From: Xylophilus sp042867185
Lineage (GTDB): Bacteria; Pseudomonadota; Gammaproteobacteria; Burkholderiales; Burkholderiaceae_C
Length of the DNA stretch: 64,000 bases
NCBI GenBank assembly: GCA_042867185.1
Contig: JBHZQV010000017.1
Location: 32,347-96,346 of the forward strand
Direction of reading: 5' to 3'
The translations under genes were made by a program, and so were the position numbers. Positions 32,417 to 42,337 of the stretch are shown piece by piece. Position 1 is the first letter of the stretch. Each line of letters begins with the position of its first letter. Under the pieces are notes generated by a model that was not told the origin of the DNA, searched no databases, and worked only from the letters and a program-made list of their open reading frames with translations.

Positions 32417-33778
32417 ATGAGCATACGACAGTTATTCGTGGCGTTCGGCCTGGCCGCCGTCCTGCCCCTGCAGGCGCAGGTGACCGGGCCCGCCCCCGCG
32501 CCGGTGACCGGCCCGGCCGCCACCCCCGCGGCCTCCGCCCCCTCCGTCACCCCGGTGCCCGGCGCCTCGCCCGCGACCCGGCTGAGCCTGGCGCAGGCCC
32601 TGGTCGCGGCGCGCGAGAACCTCGACGTCGCGATCGCCCGCGGCGGCCTGGCCGCGGCCCGCGCCGACATCCTGGCCGCCGACCACGCGCCGCTGCCGGT
32701 GCTGAGCACCTCGGCCGAGAACATCGACCTGAAGAACGGCATCGGCGCCGGCAACCTGGTCCGAAAGCGCATCGACAAGAAGATCGGCCTGGACTGGACG
32801 ATCGAGCGCGGCGGCAAGCGCGCGCTGCGCACCGCCGCCGCCGCCCGCGCCGCCGACGCCGCCGCCGCCGACGTGGAAGACGTGCGGGTGCAGCAGCTGA
32901 TCGAGTCGCTCTCGGCCTACTACGACCTGCTGGCAGCGCAGGAGCGGCAGGTGCAGGTCGAGGAGATCGAGCGCGGCGCCACCCAGCTCTCCAACGGCGC
33001 CCACCGCCGGGTGCAGGCCGGCGACCTGCCCGCGCAGGACGCGCTGCGCGCCGAGATCGAGACCCAGCGCGCCCGCGCCGACGTGCAGCAGGCGCTGCTC
33101 GACCGGCAGCGCGCGGCCATCGCGCTGGCCCAGTCGATCGGGGCGCGCGGCGCCGCGGTCGAGCCCAACCTGCAGGCCGAGGACGCCTGGCCGGCGCTGC
33201 CGGCGGTCGATACCCCGACGGCCGACTACGCCTCCCTGGCCGAGAACCGGCCCGACGTGCGCGCCGCGCTGGCCCGGGTCCAGTCGGCCCAGGCCAACCT
33301 CGACGGCGCGCTGGCACTGAAGAAATCCGACGTGACCATCGGCGCCGGCTTCGAGCACTACCCCGGTGTCTCCACCCGCCTGCTGGAAGTGCGCGCTTCG
33401 ATCCCGCTGCAGTGGGGCTACGGCTACGAAGGCGAGATCGGCCGCGCCCAGGCCGGCTACTACCAGGCCGAGGACGCGCTCGACAAGATCCGCCGCGACG
33501 GCGCGCTGGAGCTGCAGGGCCTGCAGCAGGCCGCCCTGACCGCCGAACGCCGCGCCCGCAGCTACGAGACCGACATCCTGCCGCGCGCCCGCCGCGTGGC
33601 CGAGAACGCCGAGCTGGCCTTCCGCCGCGGCGCGATCCCGCTGTTCGACCTGCTGGACGCCCGCCGCGTACTGCGCGCCACCCTGCTCGAAGCCGTCGCC
33701 GCCCGCACCGACTTCGCCAAGACCTCCGGCGCCTGGACCCTGCAGACCCGGCCCGAGCTGCTGGTCGGCAACCGCTGA
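32417..33778 (+). CDS. czcC: TolC-family outer-membrane channel of metal efflux system
   Basis: A 453-residue outer-membrane factor that forms the exit duct of a tripartite pump. A signal peptide (MSIRQLFVAFGLAAVLPLQA) is followed by a proline/threonine-rich stretch (residues 22-52). Then come the two OEP repeats, starting LSLAQALVAARENLDVAIARG and YASLAENRPDVRAALARVQ. It is the first gene of a three-gene operon with an adaptor and an HME-type pump. Ion choice is set by the pump, so the symbol is by analogy. Confidence 0.88.
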   Translation: MSIRQLFVAFGLAAVLPLQAQVTGPAPAPVTGPAATPAASAPSVTPVPGASPATRLSLAQALVAARENLDVAIARGGLAAARADILAADHAPLPVLSTSAENIDLKNGIGAGNLVRKRIDKKIGLDWTIERGGKRALRTAAAARAADAAAADVEDVRVQQLIESLSAYYDLLAAQERQVQVEEIERGATQLSNGAHRRVQAGDLPAQDALRAEIETQRARADVQQALLDRQRAAIALAQSIGARGAAVEPNLQAEDAWPALPAVDTPTADYASLAENRPDVRAALARVQSAQANLDGALALKKSDVTIGAGFEHYPGVSTRLLEVRASIPLQWGYGYEGEIGRAQAGYYQAEDALDKIRRDGALELQGLQQAALTAERRARSYETDILPRARRVAENAELAFRRGAIPLFDLLDARRVLRATLLEAVAARTDFAKTSGAWTLQTRPELLVGNR

Positions 33779-33835
33779 CCGGCGCGCCGCGCCCCGCCTC
33801 TCCCATTTGTTCCCGAACGCTCCGAGACACCCGCC

Positions 33836-35074
33836 ATGCCGCATCCGTCCCGTCCCCTTTTCCGCCGCCCGGCCCCCGCCGTGCTGCTGGTGTCCGCCTG
33901 CGTGGCCGCCCTGCTCGCCGGCTGCGGCGAATCCGCCGCGCCCAAGGCCGAGGCACCGCCGCCCGCCCCGATCGTGCAGGGCCAGCAGCTGCGCTTCCCG
34001 CCCAACCATCCGCAGCTGGCCCTGCTGACCACCGTGCCCGCCACCGCCGCGACCGCGCTGGCGGTGGAGCTGCCCGCGCGCCTGGTCTGGAACGAGGAGC
34101 GCACCCAGCGCATCTACCCGAGCTTCGGCGGCCGCATCGTCGCGATCAGCGCCGACGTGGGCACGCCGGTGAAGCCCGGCACGCCGCTGGCGCGCCTGGC
34201 CTCGCCCGATTTCGGAGTCGCCCAGGCCGACACCGCCAAGGCCAACGTCGACGTGTCCCTGGCCCGCAAGACCCTGCAGCGCCAGCGCGAGCTGTTCGAG
34301 GCGGGCATCGTCGCCCGCAAGGACCTGGAGCAGAGCGAGGCCGACCTCTCCCGCTTCCAGGCCGAGGCCGCCCGCTCCGCGGCCCGCACCAACCTGTACG
34401 GTGCCGGCAGCGGCGTGAACCAGCAGCTGGGCCTGGTCTCGGGCATCCACGGCGTGGTGGTCGAGCGCAACCTCAACCCCGGCCAGGAAGTGCGACCCGA
34501 CCAGTCGGGCCCCGGCGTGCCGGCGCTCTTCGTGCTGACCGACCCGACCTCGCTCTGGGTGCAGATCGACGCCAAGGAGGCCGACGTCGGCAGCCTGCGT
34601 CCCGGCGACAGCTTCGTGCTGCAGGTGGCCGCCTATCCGGGCGAGAACTTCACCGGCAAGGTGACGGCCGCGGCCGACTTCATCGACCCCAACACCCGCA
34701 CCATCAAGATCCGCGGCGCGATCCCCAACACCGACCGGCGGCTGAAGGGCGAGATGCTAGCGACGGCGGTGGTGCAGGAGGCCCTGCGGGGCGTGGTCGT
34801 GCCCTCAGGCGCGGTGACGCTCGACGGCACCCGCCACACCGTCTACGTGCAGGTGCAGCCCGGCGTGTACGAGCCGCGCCAGGTGGTGCCCGGCAACATG
34901 GGCCCGCGCCAGGTGGTCATCACCAGCGGCCTGAACGTCGGCGAGCAGGTGGTGGCCGAGAACGCGCTGCTGCTGGCCCGCCAGTTCGCGGTGTCGCGTG
35001 AGGACAGCACGCCGCCCACCGCGGCGCCCGGCACCGCCGCCAAGTCCGAAACGCCCAAGGCGCCCGCCCAATGA
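33836..35074 (+). CDS. czcB: RND metal-efflux periplasmic adaptor (lipoprotein)
   Basis: A 412-residue membrane-fusion protein. The lipobox LLAGC puts lipidated Cys30 at the mature N-terminus. Next are the barrel-sandwich half (FGGRIVAISADVGTPVKPGT), an alpha hairpin (about residues 140-185), the second lipoyl half (SGIHGVVVERNLNPGQEV) and beta-barrel domains. It links the inner-membrane pump to the outer-membrane channel. Its stop overlaps the pump start by four bases (ATGA). Confidence 0.92.
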   Translation: MPHPSRPLFRRPAPAVLLVSACVAALLAGCGESAAPKAEAPPPAPIVQGQQLRFPPNHPQLALLTTVPATAATALAVELPARLVWNEERTQRIYPSFGGRIVAISADVGTPVKPGTPLARLASPDFGVAQADTAKANVDVSLARKTLQRQRELFEAGIVARKDLEQSEADLSRFQAEAARSAARTNLYGAGSGVNQQLGLVSGIHGVVVERNLNPGQEVRPDQSGPGVPALFVLTDPTSLWVQIDAKEADVGSLRPGDSFVLQVAAYPGENFTGKVTAAADFIDPNTRTIKIRGAIPNTDRRLKGEMLATAVVQEALRGVVVPSGAVTLDGTRHTVYVQVQPGVYEPRQVVPGNMGPRQVVITSGLNVGEQVVAENALLLARQFAVSREDSTPPTAAPGTAAKSETPKAPAQ

Positions 35075-38000
35075 AACGCCTGATCCACTACGCGCTGCAC
35101 CAGCCGCTCTTCATCGTCCTGGGGACGCTGCTGTTCGCGATGGCGGGCGTCATCGCCTTCAAGAACCTGTCGGTCGAGGCCTTCCCCGACGTGACCGACA
35201 CCCAGGTCACCGTGATCGCGCTCTTTCCCGGCCGCGCGGCCGAAGAGGTGGAGAAGCAGGTCACCCTGCCGATCGAGGTGGCGCTGGCCGGCCTGCCCAA
35301 CGCGATCCGGGTGTTCTCGCACACCCAGTTCGGCCTGTCCTTCACCGTCGTCACCTACGACGACAAGGCCGAGGTGAACCTGGCGCGCCAGCAGGTGGCC
35401 GAGCGGCTGCGCGGCATCGACCTGCCCGACGGCGTCGAATCCGACATCGCCCCCAACGCCACCCCGGTCGGCGAAATCATGCGCTACCGCCTGAAGGGCG
35501 ACGGCAAGACCACGACCGAGCTGCGCACGCTGGAAGACTGGGTGGTCGAGCGCGGCCTGCGCCAGGTGCCCGGCGTGGCCGACGTGGTCGCCATGGGCGG
35601 CGCGATCAAGCAGTACGAGGTGCAGCCCGACCTCGACAAGCTGCGGGCCTACAAGGTCACCTTCCAGAACCTGCTCGACGCGCTGGGCCGCGGCAATTCG
35701 AACGCGGGCGGCAGCTATGTGCGCCAGGGCGCGCAGCAGTACACGATCCGCGGCATCGGCCTGCTGCAGTCGGCCGACGACATCGGCCGGGTGGTGGTGG
35801 CCGCGCGCGGCGGCACCCCGATCCTGATCCGCGACATCGCCGAGGTGAAGATCGGCGCGGTGCCGCGCCTGGGCGTGGTGGGCCAGGACGACGCCGACGA
35901 CATCGTCACCGGCATCGTGATCATGCGCAAAGGCGAGAACCCGAGCGTGGTGCTGAAAGGCGTGAAGGAGAAGATCGCCGACCTCAACGAGCGCGGCCTG
36001 CCCGCCGGCGTGCAGATCGTGCCCTTCTACGACCGCACCTGGCTGATGGAGAAGACGCTCGCGACCGTGTTCCGCAACCTGGTCGAAGGCGCGCTGCTGG
36101 TGTCGCTGGTGCTCTACATCTTTTTGTCGAACTTCCGCGCCAGCCTGGCGGTGGTGGTGGTGATCCCGCTGGCCCTGCTCTCGACCTTCATGGGCCTGAA
36201 GATCATGGGCGTGCCGGCCAACCTGCTGAGCTTGGGCGCGATGGACTTCGGCATCATCGTCGACGGCGCGGTGATCGTCGTCGAGAACATCCTGCACCGG
36301 CTGGCCGAGCGGCGCGACCTGAAGGGCGACGACCTCGACCCGACCGAGCGGCGCGAAACCATCAGCCTGGCCGCCAACGAGGTGGGCCGGCCGACGCTGT
36401 TCTCGATGCTGATCATCATCGCGGCGCACATCCCGATCTTCGCGCTGCAGCGCCACGAAGGCCGGATCTTCCAGCCGATGGCGCTGTCGGTGACCACCGC
36501 GCTGATCGGCTCGCTGATCTTCTCGCTCACCCTGGTGCCGCTGCTGGCCTACTGGATGCTGAAGAAGAAACTGCCGCACGGCGACAACCGGGTGGTGCGC
36601 GGCGCCAAGCATTTCTACCGGCCGGTGCTCGACTGGGCGCTGCGCCGCCGCCGCACGGTGGTGGTGATCGCGCTGGCCGCCTTCGGTGTGACGGTGGTGG
36701 TCGCCTCGCGCCTCGGGTCGGAATTTCTGCCCGAGTTGAACGAGGGCACGACCTGGGTCAACTTCACCCTGTCGCCCAACGTCTCGACGCAGGAGGCCTC
36801 GCGCATCCTGCGGATGGCGCGCAAGGCCCTGCTGACGGTGCCCGAGGTGCGCACCACCGTGTCGAAGGCCGGCCAGCCCGAGGACGGCACCGACCCCAAG
36901 ACCATCTCGATGGCCGAGATCTTCGTGGACGTGAAGCCGGAGGAGGAATGGCGCCCCGGCATGACCCGCGAGAAGATCACCGAGGAGATGAACCGGGTGC
37001 TGTCGGCGATCCCGAGCATCGACCCGGCCTTCTCGCAGCCGATCCGCGACAACGTGCTGGAATCGATCTCGCAGATCAAGGGCCAGATCGTGATCAAGCT
37101 CGCCGGCGACGACCTGGCGCTGATGAAGCAGGTGACCGAGGCCATCGCCCGCGAGGTCAAGCAGGTGCCGGGCGTGGCCCGCGCCGAGATCGACCGCGAA
37201 GGCCAGGTGCCGCAGCTGCTGCTCGACATCGACCGCGACCGCGCCGCGCGCTACGGCCTGAACGTGGGCGACATCCAGGACGTGATCGAGGCGGCGCTGG
37301 CCGGCAAGGCCGCCACCAGCCTGTGGGAAGGCGAGCGCAAGTTCGCCGTCGCGGTGCGGCTGCCGCCCAGCGAGCGGGTGATGGCCAACCTGCGCCGCAC
37401 CCCGATCGCCACGCCCGACGGCGGCTTCGTCGTGCTGGGCGACGTGGTCAACGTGCGCGAGACCACCGGCGCGATGAACATCGCCCGCGAATCGGGCCGC
37501 CGCACCACCGCCATCGGCATCTTCATCGCCGGCCGCGACATGGGCTCGGTGGTGGCCGACATGAAGGCGCGGGTCGAGCAGAACGTCAAGGTGCCGCAGG
37601 GCTACCAGGTCAACTGGTCGGGCGAGTTCGAGAACCAGGAGCGGGCGATGAAGCGTCTGGCGGTGGTGGTGCCGATCTCGCTGCTGCTGATCTTCGTGCT
37701 GCTGTTCGACGCCTTCAAGTCGTTCAAGATGGCCGGTCTGATCCTGATCAACGTGCCGCTGGCGCTGATCGGCGGCTTCGTGGCGCTGTATGTCTTCGGC
37801 ATACCGCTGTCGGTGTCGGCGGCGATCGGGTTCATCGCGCTCTCGGGGCAGGCGGTGCTCAACGGCGTGGTGATGCTGTCGGTGTTCCAGCAGCTGCGCC
37901 AGGCGGGCATGCCGGTGGTGGAGGCGGTGCGCGAAGGCTCGCTGCAGCGGCTGCGCACCGTGCTGATGACGGCGATGCTGGCCGCGCTCGGCCTGCTGCC

Positions 38001-38196
38001 GATGGCCCTCTCGCGCGAGATCGGCTCCGAGACCCAGCGGCCGCTGGCGATCGTGGTGATCGGCGGCCTGTTCACCGCCACCCTGCTCACCCTGGTGGTG
38101 CTGCCCGCGCTCTACGTGGCCTGGTTCGGCAAGGACAAGGCGCCGGCGCCGGACGAGGACACCGCCGCGTTGCCGCTGCCGAAGCCGGCGGCCTGA
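35071..38196 (+). CDS. czcA: Heavy-metal efflux RND pump (CzcA type)
   Basis: A 1041-residue proton-driven pump with twelve membrane segments and two large periplasmic loops. The segment 4 motif DFGIIVDGAVIVVEN (Asp392, Asp398, Glu405) matches the divalent-cation HME class and not the copper/silver CusA class, where the first Asp is missing. VEAFPDVTDTQVTV near residue 30 is another HME signature. Zinc, cobalt, nickel or cadmium are the likely substrates. Nickel is attractive given the nearby urease genes, but this is inference. Confidence 0.92.
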   Translation: MKRLIHYALHQPLFIVLGTLLFAMAGVIAFKNLSVEAFPDVTDTQVTVIALFPGRAAEEVEKQVTLPIEVALAGLPNAIRVFSHTQFGLSFTVVTYDDKAEVNLARQQVAERLRGIDLPDGVESDIAPNATPVGEIMRYRLKGDGKTTTELRTLEDWVVERGLRQVPGVADVVAMGGAIKQYEVQPDLDKLRAYKVTFQNLLDALGRGNSNAGGSYVRQGAQQYTIRGIGLLQSADDIGRVVVAARGGTPILIRDIAEVKIGAVPRLGVVGQDDADDIVTGIVIMRKGENPSVVLKGVKEKIADLNERGLPAGVQIVPFYDRTWLMEKTLATVFRNLVEGALLVSLVLYIFLSNFRASLAVVVVIPLALLSTFMGLKIMGVPANLLSLGAMDFGIIVDGAVIVVENILHRLAERRDLKGDDLDPTERRETISLAANEVGRPTLFSMLIIIAAHIPIFALQRHEGRIFQPMALSVTTALIGSLIFSLTLVPLLAYWMLKKKLPHGDNRVVRGAKHFYRPVLDWALRRRRTVVVIALAAFGVTVVVASRLGSEFLPELNEGTTWVNFTLSPNVSTQEASRILRMARKALLTVPEVRTTVSKAGQPEDGTDPKTISMAEIFVDVKPEEEWRPGMTREKITEEMNRVLSAIPSIDPAFSQPIRDNVLESISQIKGQIVIKLAGDDLALMKQVTEAIAREVKQVPGVARAEIDREGQVPQLLLDIDRDRAARYGLNVGDIQDVIEAALAGKAATSLWEGERKFAVAVRLPPSERVMANLRRTPIATPDGGFVVLGDVVNVRETTGAMNIARESGRRTTAIGIFIAGRDMGSVVADMKARVEQNVKVPQGYQVNWSGEFENQERAMKRLAVVVPISLLLIFVLLFDAFKSFKMAGLILINVPLALIGGFVALYVFGIPLSVSAAIGFIALSGQAVLNGVVMLSVFQQLRQAGMPVVEAVREGSLQRLRTVLMTAMLAALGLLPMALSREIGSETQRPLAIVVIGGLFTATLLTLVVLPALYVAWFGKDKAPAPDEDTAALPLPKPAA

Positions 38197-38220
38197 TGTG
38201 AAGGCCCGCTGCGGCGGCCC

Positions 38221-38862
38221 TCAGAACCGCAGGCCCTTCAACAACTGCGTGCCGGTCCCGATCGGGTCCTGGCGCATCCGCGTTTCCTCGCGGCCGACAT
38301 AGGTGAAGATGCCGTCCGAGGTCTTGGTGGCCACGTAGTCGGTCAGGCGCGCTTCGTTGAAGCCGAGGGCCTGGAGCTGGGCGGTCTTCTGCAGCACGCC
38401 GCTGCTCTGCAGGGCGGTGCGCACCAAGGGTTGCAATTGCGCGGTAATCTGCGCGCCGGTGCTCTTGCGCAGGTAGTCGGTGGCGCCGGTGCTGCCGCCG
38501 CGGGCGATGTCGACCGCGTCGTTGAGCGTGGCCTTGTCGATCGCGGCACGGAAGATCGGCTTGGCCTGGGTGGCGGCCTGCTCGGCGGCGCGGTTCAGGG
38601 CGGCGTCGAGGTCGGCGGTCATGCCCGATTGCTGGGCCAGCTCCAGCAGCTTGCCGACGCCCTTGTTGCCGGCGCCGGGCAGGGCGATGCGGATCGCGGC
38701 GTCGGACGAGAAGGCGCCCGGCTGCGAGAGCCGGTCGAGCGCCGCGTCGGAGGCCCGGCCCAGCAGCGGCTTGATGCCGAAGCTGGGCATCTGGGCCGCC
38801 ACGGGCAGCGCGAGGGTGGCGCAGGCGAGCGCGGCGGTGGCGAGGAAATGGCGCAGATGCAT
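38221..38862 (-). CDS. DUF4197 periplasmic protein
   Basis: A 213-residue exported protein of the DUF4197 family. The signal peptide MHLRHFLATAALACATLALP is cut near VAAQ (residue 24). The mature domain is all-helical with family motifs IALPGAGNKGVGKLLELAQQ, TDYLRKST and VATKTSDGIFTYVGREE. Function unknown. It is convergent with the efflux operon and divergent from rlmL (97-base gap). Upstream in-frame ATGs lack a signal peptide, so the ATG at 38862 is preferred. Confidence 0.88.
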   Translation of the reverse strand: MHLRHFLATAALACATLALPVAAQMPSFGIKPLLGRASDAALDRLSQPGAFSSDAAIRIALPGAGNKGVGKLLELAQQSGMTADLDAALNRAAEQAATQAKPIFRAAIDKATLNDAVDIARGGSTGATDYLRKSTGAQITAQLQPLVRTALQSSGVLQKTAQLQALGFNEARLTDYVATKTSDGIFTYVGREETRMRQDPIGTGTQLLKGLRF

Positions 38863-38959
38863 GGCGATGTCTTCCGATGGCGTGGGCATGCGGGCGATTG
38901 TGCGCCGCCGCCCGGTATCGGCGCGTGACAGGGCGCAGCGCGTATCCTCCTGGCTTCCC

Positions 38960-40315
38960 ATGAACCAACTACAACTTTTCCTCCCTTGCGCCGCGGGCGT
39001 CGAGGGCTACCTGGCCGACGAGGTCCACCGCCTGACCGGCCTGGCGGGCATGGACCTGCAGACGCTGCGCGGCGGCACCCTGCTGCGCGCCTCCTGGCAG
39101 GACGCGATGCTGCTCAACCTGCACAGCCGCCTGGCGCAGCGGGTGCTGGTGCAGCTGTCGACGACGCCCTACCGCAACGAGCAGGACCTCTACCAGGCGG
39201 CGTCCGAAGTCGCGTGGGAGATCTGGTTCACCCCGCGCCAGACGATCAAGGTCGAGATCACCGCCCAGCACAGCCCCCTGCAGAGCCTGAACTTCGCCGC
39301 GCTCAAGATCAAGGACGCGGTCGCCGACCGCTTCCGCGACAAGCGCGGCGAGCGGCCCAGCGTGGACACCCAGCGGCCCGACGTGCGCATCCATGCCCAC
39401 CTGACCACCGACACCGCCACGATTTATATCGACACCACCGGCGAGCCCCTCTTCAAGCGCGGCTGGCGCGAGGACAAGGGCGACGCGCCGCTGAAAGAGA
39501 CGCTGGCCGCCGCGATGATCGCCGCCACCGGCTGGGCCGACGGCGATGCCGAGGGCTTCGAGGCGCTGCCGCTCTACGACCCCTGCTGCGGCAGCGGCAC
39601 CGTCGCGATCGAGGCGGCGCAGATCGCCTGCAACATCGCGCCCGGCCTGCTGCGGCGCTTCGCCTTCGAGAAGCTGCTGCCCTTCCAGCCCCATGTGTGG
39701 ACCGCGCTGCGGGAAGAGACCCGCGCCGCGATCACCGAACCGGCGGTGCCGATCTTCGGCAGCGACGTGTCGCACCGGATGGTCGATTTCTCGCAGCGCA
39801 ACGCCGAGCGCGCCGGCGTGGCGCATGCCATCGAGTTCCGCGGCGGCGACGCGCTGCAGCGGATGCCGCCGGCCGAGCGCGGCCTGCTGCTGCTCAACCC
39901 GCCCTACGGCGAGCGGATCGCGCCCGGCGGCGTGGCCGGCCGCCCCGCGCTGGCCCGCAGTTCGCGCGACCACTACCGCCAGCCTCCGGGCCGCGAACAG
40001 GCGCGCGACATCGATTTCGAGCAGGACTACGCGGCCGCATCGGGCCCCAGCGGTGCCCGCGAAACCGCCCATACCGACGACGGCGGCGACTTCTTTCCGC
40101 AGCTGGCCACGCACTGGAAGAAGCACTACGCCGGCTGGACCGCCTGGATGCTGACCCCCGACCTGAAGCTGCCGAGCCGCATGCGCCTGAAGGAATCGCG
40201 CCGGGTCCCGATGTGGAACGGCCCGATCGAATGCCGGCTGTTCCGCTTCGACATGGTCCGTGGATCGGCCCGCGAACGGGGCCCGGCGGCGGCCGACGGC
40301 GCCGATCGCGGCTAG
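38960..40315 (+). CDS. rlmL: 23S rRNA (guanine-N2) methyltransferase, RlmL-type
   Basis: A 451-residue class I SAM-dependent RNA methyltransferase with an N-terminal THUMP domain (about 50-165). The SAM motif DPCCGSGTVAIEAAQIACN is at about residues 205-223. The catalytic NPPYGER motif marks N2-guanine methylation. It corresponds to the first half of E. coli RlmKL; the RlmK half is absent. Between NPPYGER and the C-terminal strands there is an extra, polar segment of about 50 residues. A perfect terminator follows. Confidence 0.9.
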   Translation: MNQLQLFLPCAAGVEGYLADEVHRLTGLAGMDLQTLRGGTLLRASWQDAMLLNLHSRLAQRVLVQLSTTPYRNEQDLYQAASEVAWEIWFTPRQTIKVEITAQHSPLQSLNFAALKIKDAVADRFRDKRGERPSVDTQRPDVRIHAHLTTDTATIYIDTTGEPLFKRGWREDKGDAPLKETLAAAMIAATGWADGDAEGFEALPLYDPCCGSGTVAIEAAQIACNIAPGLLRRFAFEKLLPFQPHVWTALREETRAAITEPAVPIFGSDVSHRMVDFSQRNAERAGVAHAIEFRGGDALQRMPPAERGLLLLNPPYGERIAPGGVAGRPALARSSRDHYRQPPGREQARDIDFEQDYAAASGPSGARETAHTDDGGDFFPQLATHWKKHYAGWTAWMLTPDLKLPSRMRLKESRRVPMWNGPIECRLFRFDMVRGSARERGPAAADGADRG

Positions 40316-40341
40316 CGCATTCGCGCGCTCGCCCCTAACGC

Positions 40342-40375
40342 ACGAAAGGCCCTCGCAAGGGCCTTTCGTCTTTAC
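40342..40375 (+). terminator. Strong hairpin terminator after rlmL
   Basis: ACGAAAGGCCCT, loop CGCA, AGGGCCTTTCGT, then CTTTAC. The 12-base stem is perfect; the U-run is short. It separates rlmL from the convergent RcnB-like gene and may act on both. Confidence 0.75.
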
Positions 40376-40402
40376 ATGCGGCGCACCGGCGCCGGCGCGC
40401 GA

Positions 40403-40771
40403 TCAGCGGCTGCCGATCACCTGCACGATCGCGCCGGTGCGGATCGACACCAGCAGGTAGTCGCCGCCGGCCTGCACCCAGTGGTGGCCGCGGGGCGGTG
40501 CGCTCAGGCGGTGTTCGCGCCAGTCCTCGACCACGTACTGGCGGCTGCGGTAGGCCGGCGGGACATGGCCGCCGCGGCGGAACTCGTGGCGCTCGAACTC
40601 GGGGCCCCGGCGGTCGTTCTGGGCCGCGCCGTAGCGCGGGTCGCCCCCGGGGCGGGCCATCGGCGGGCCGTTGTCGCGCGGGCCGTTGCGGTCGTAGACC
40701 TGGGCGCTGGCGGCGGTGGCGCCCAGTGCGAGCGCGGCCAGGAGGGATGCGGAGATCAGGCGGTTTTTCAT
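40403..40771 (-). CDS. RcnB-family periplasmic protein
   Basis: A 122-residue exported protein. The signal peptide MKNRLISASLLAALALGATA is cut near ASAQ (residue 24). A Gly/Pro/Arg-rich linker is followed by the RcnB-like domain: VVEDWREHRLSAPPRGHHWV and DYLLVSIRTGAIVQVI. E. coli RcnB modulates nickel and cobalt homeostasis in the periplasm. The location next to the nickel-dependent urease cluster agrees with a metal link, though many RcnB-like proteins have no known role. Confidence 0.85.
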   Translation of the reverse strand: MKNRLISASLLAALALGATAASAQVYDRNGPRDNGPPMARPGGDPRYGAAQNDRRGPEFERHEFRRGGHVPPAYRSRQYVVEDWREHRLSAPPRGHHWVQAGGDYLLVSIRTGAIVQVIGSR

Positions 40772-40922
40772 GGAGGGGTTCCCTGTTGATCGAGCCTGCA
40801 TCCTCGCCCCGGATTCGGCTCCGTGGCGTAGTCCCGCCGCGCCTTTACCCGGGCGCAACACAAGGGCTACAGATGCGACCGAGGGTGCGGCGCCCCGCGC
40901 ACGGCCTCTACACTCGCGCCCC

Positions 40923-41777
40923 ATGCCCTGGCACGCCCGACTCCGACTCGACTACCGCAGCGAACCCGCCGTGGGCGGCGACAGCCCCGCGAACCGCACC
41001 GCCGCCCGCTTCCGGCACGACGGGCCGCTGCGCATCCTGCAGAGCCTGTTTCCCGAAGGCCCGGGCATCTGCCACAACGTGCTGGTGCATCCGCCGGGCG
41101 GGCTGGTCGGCGGCGACGTGCTCGACATCCAGGTGGGCGTGGGCAGCGGCGCCCACGGCCTGGTCACCACGCCCGGCGCCACCCGCTTCTACCGCTCCCA
41201 GGGCGAGACGGCGGTGCAGCGCAGCCGCATCGTGCTGGAGGCGGGCGCCCGGCTGGAATGGCTGCCGGCCGAGGCGCTCTGCTACGACGCCTGCCAGGCC
41301 GAGAACCACCTGCGGATGGAGCTGGCCCCCGGCGCCGAGCTGATCGGCTGGGACGTGACCGCCTTCGGCCTGCCGCACGCCGGCCTGCCCTTCCTGCGGG
41401 GCAGCCTGCTGCAGCACATCGAGATGCCGGGCGTCTGGCTGGAGCGGGGCCGCATCGCCGCCGACGACACCCTGCTGCTCGACTCGCCGCTGGGCCTGGC
41501 CGGACACCGCTGCATGGCGTCGGTCTTTTTGCTCGCCGGCAGCCCGCTCGACCGCGGCGCGCGCGAAGAGGCCCTGGACGTGGCCCGCGCGGTGATCGAC
41601 GCCCACGCCCTGCGCGAAACCGCCGGCGCCACCAGCCCCGACGGCCGGGTCGTGGTGGTGCGCGCCCTGGCCCCGGTGGTGGAGCCGGCGATGGACCTGA
41701 TGCGCCAGGTGCGCGCCGCCTGGCGCGCCGCCCGCTGGGGCCTGCCGGCCACCCTGCCGCGGATCTGGGCGATGTAG
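40923..41777 (+). CDS. ureD: Urease accessory protein UreD
   Basis: A 284-residue accessory protein that binds apo-urease and, with UreF and UreG, forms the complex that delivers nickel. Family motifs are GICHNVLVHPPGGLVGGD, VTTPGATRFYRS and WLPAEALCYDACQ. It is the first gene of the urease cluster and starts at the ATG at 40923. The gap to ureA (141 bases) is long for an operon and holds an inverted repeat. Confidence 0.95.
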   Translation: MPWHARLRLDYRSEPAVGGDSPANRTAARFRHDGPLRILQSLFPEGPGICHNVLVHPPGGLVGGDVLDIQVGVGSGAHGLVTTPGATRFYRSQGETAVQRSRIVLEAGARLEWLPAEALCYDACQAENHLRMELAPGAELIGWDVTAFGLPHAGLPFLRGSLLQHIEMPGVWLERGRIAADDTLLLDSPLGLAGHRCMASVFLLAGSPLDRGAREEALDVARAVIDAHALRETAGATSPDGRVVVVRALAPVVEPAMDLMRQVRAAWRAARWGLPATLPRIWAM

Positions 41778-41794
41778 CGGCCGCAGGGCCCGGA

Positions 41795-41812
41795 ATACGT
41801 CAGGCGACGTAT
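41795..41812. promoter_or_regulatory. Inverted repeat upstream of ureA
   Basis: ATACGTC-AGGC-GACGTAT, with seven-base perfect arms, within the ureD-ureA gap. It could be an operator for a second promoter ahead of ureA or a hairpin in the transcript. No regulator can be named from the sequence. Confidence 0.5.
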
Positions 41813-41918
41813 CCCGCGCGGCCCGTCTGGCAGGTTTCCTGCTTTACGATCCTGGACCGCCCGGCCCCGCGCCGGAAGCTGCGCCGTGCGGCGCACGGCA
41901 CCGAACCCGAGGAACGGC

Positions 41919-42221
<303 letters not shown>

Positions 42222-42337
42222 TGGACGCCCGGCCGCTTTTCACCGGCAGCTTCACCCCCCGTCGCGCCGGCCGTGCCGGTGACGCGCCCGCAACCGCACC
42301 CTCCATATCCCCTTCGTCCGACCGAAAGGAATCCGCG

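Noticed and set aside
34843..36612. A minus-strand open frame of about 590 codons opposite the metal pump
   Set aside because: A shadow of the czcA coding sequence; the translation is histidine- and glutamine-rich repetition typical of antisense GC-rich frames.
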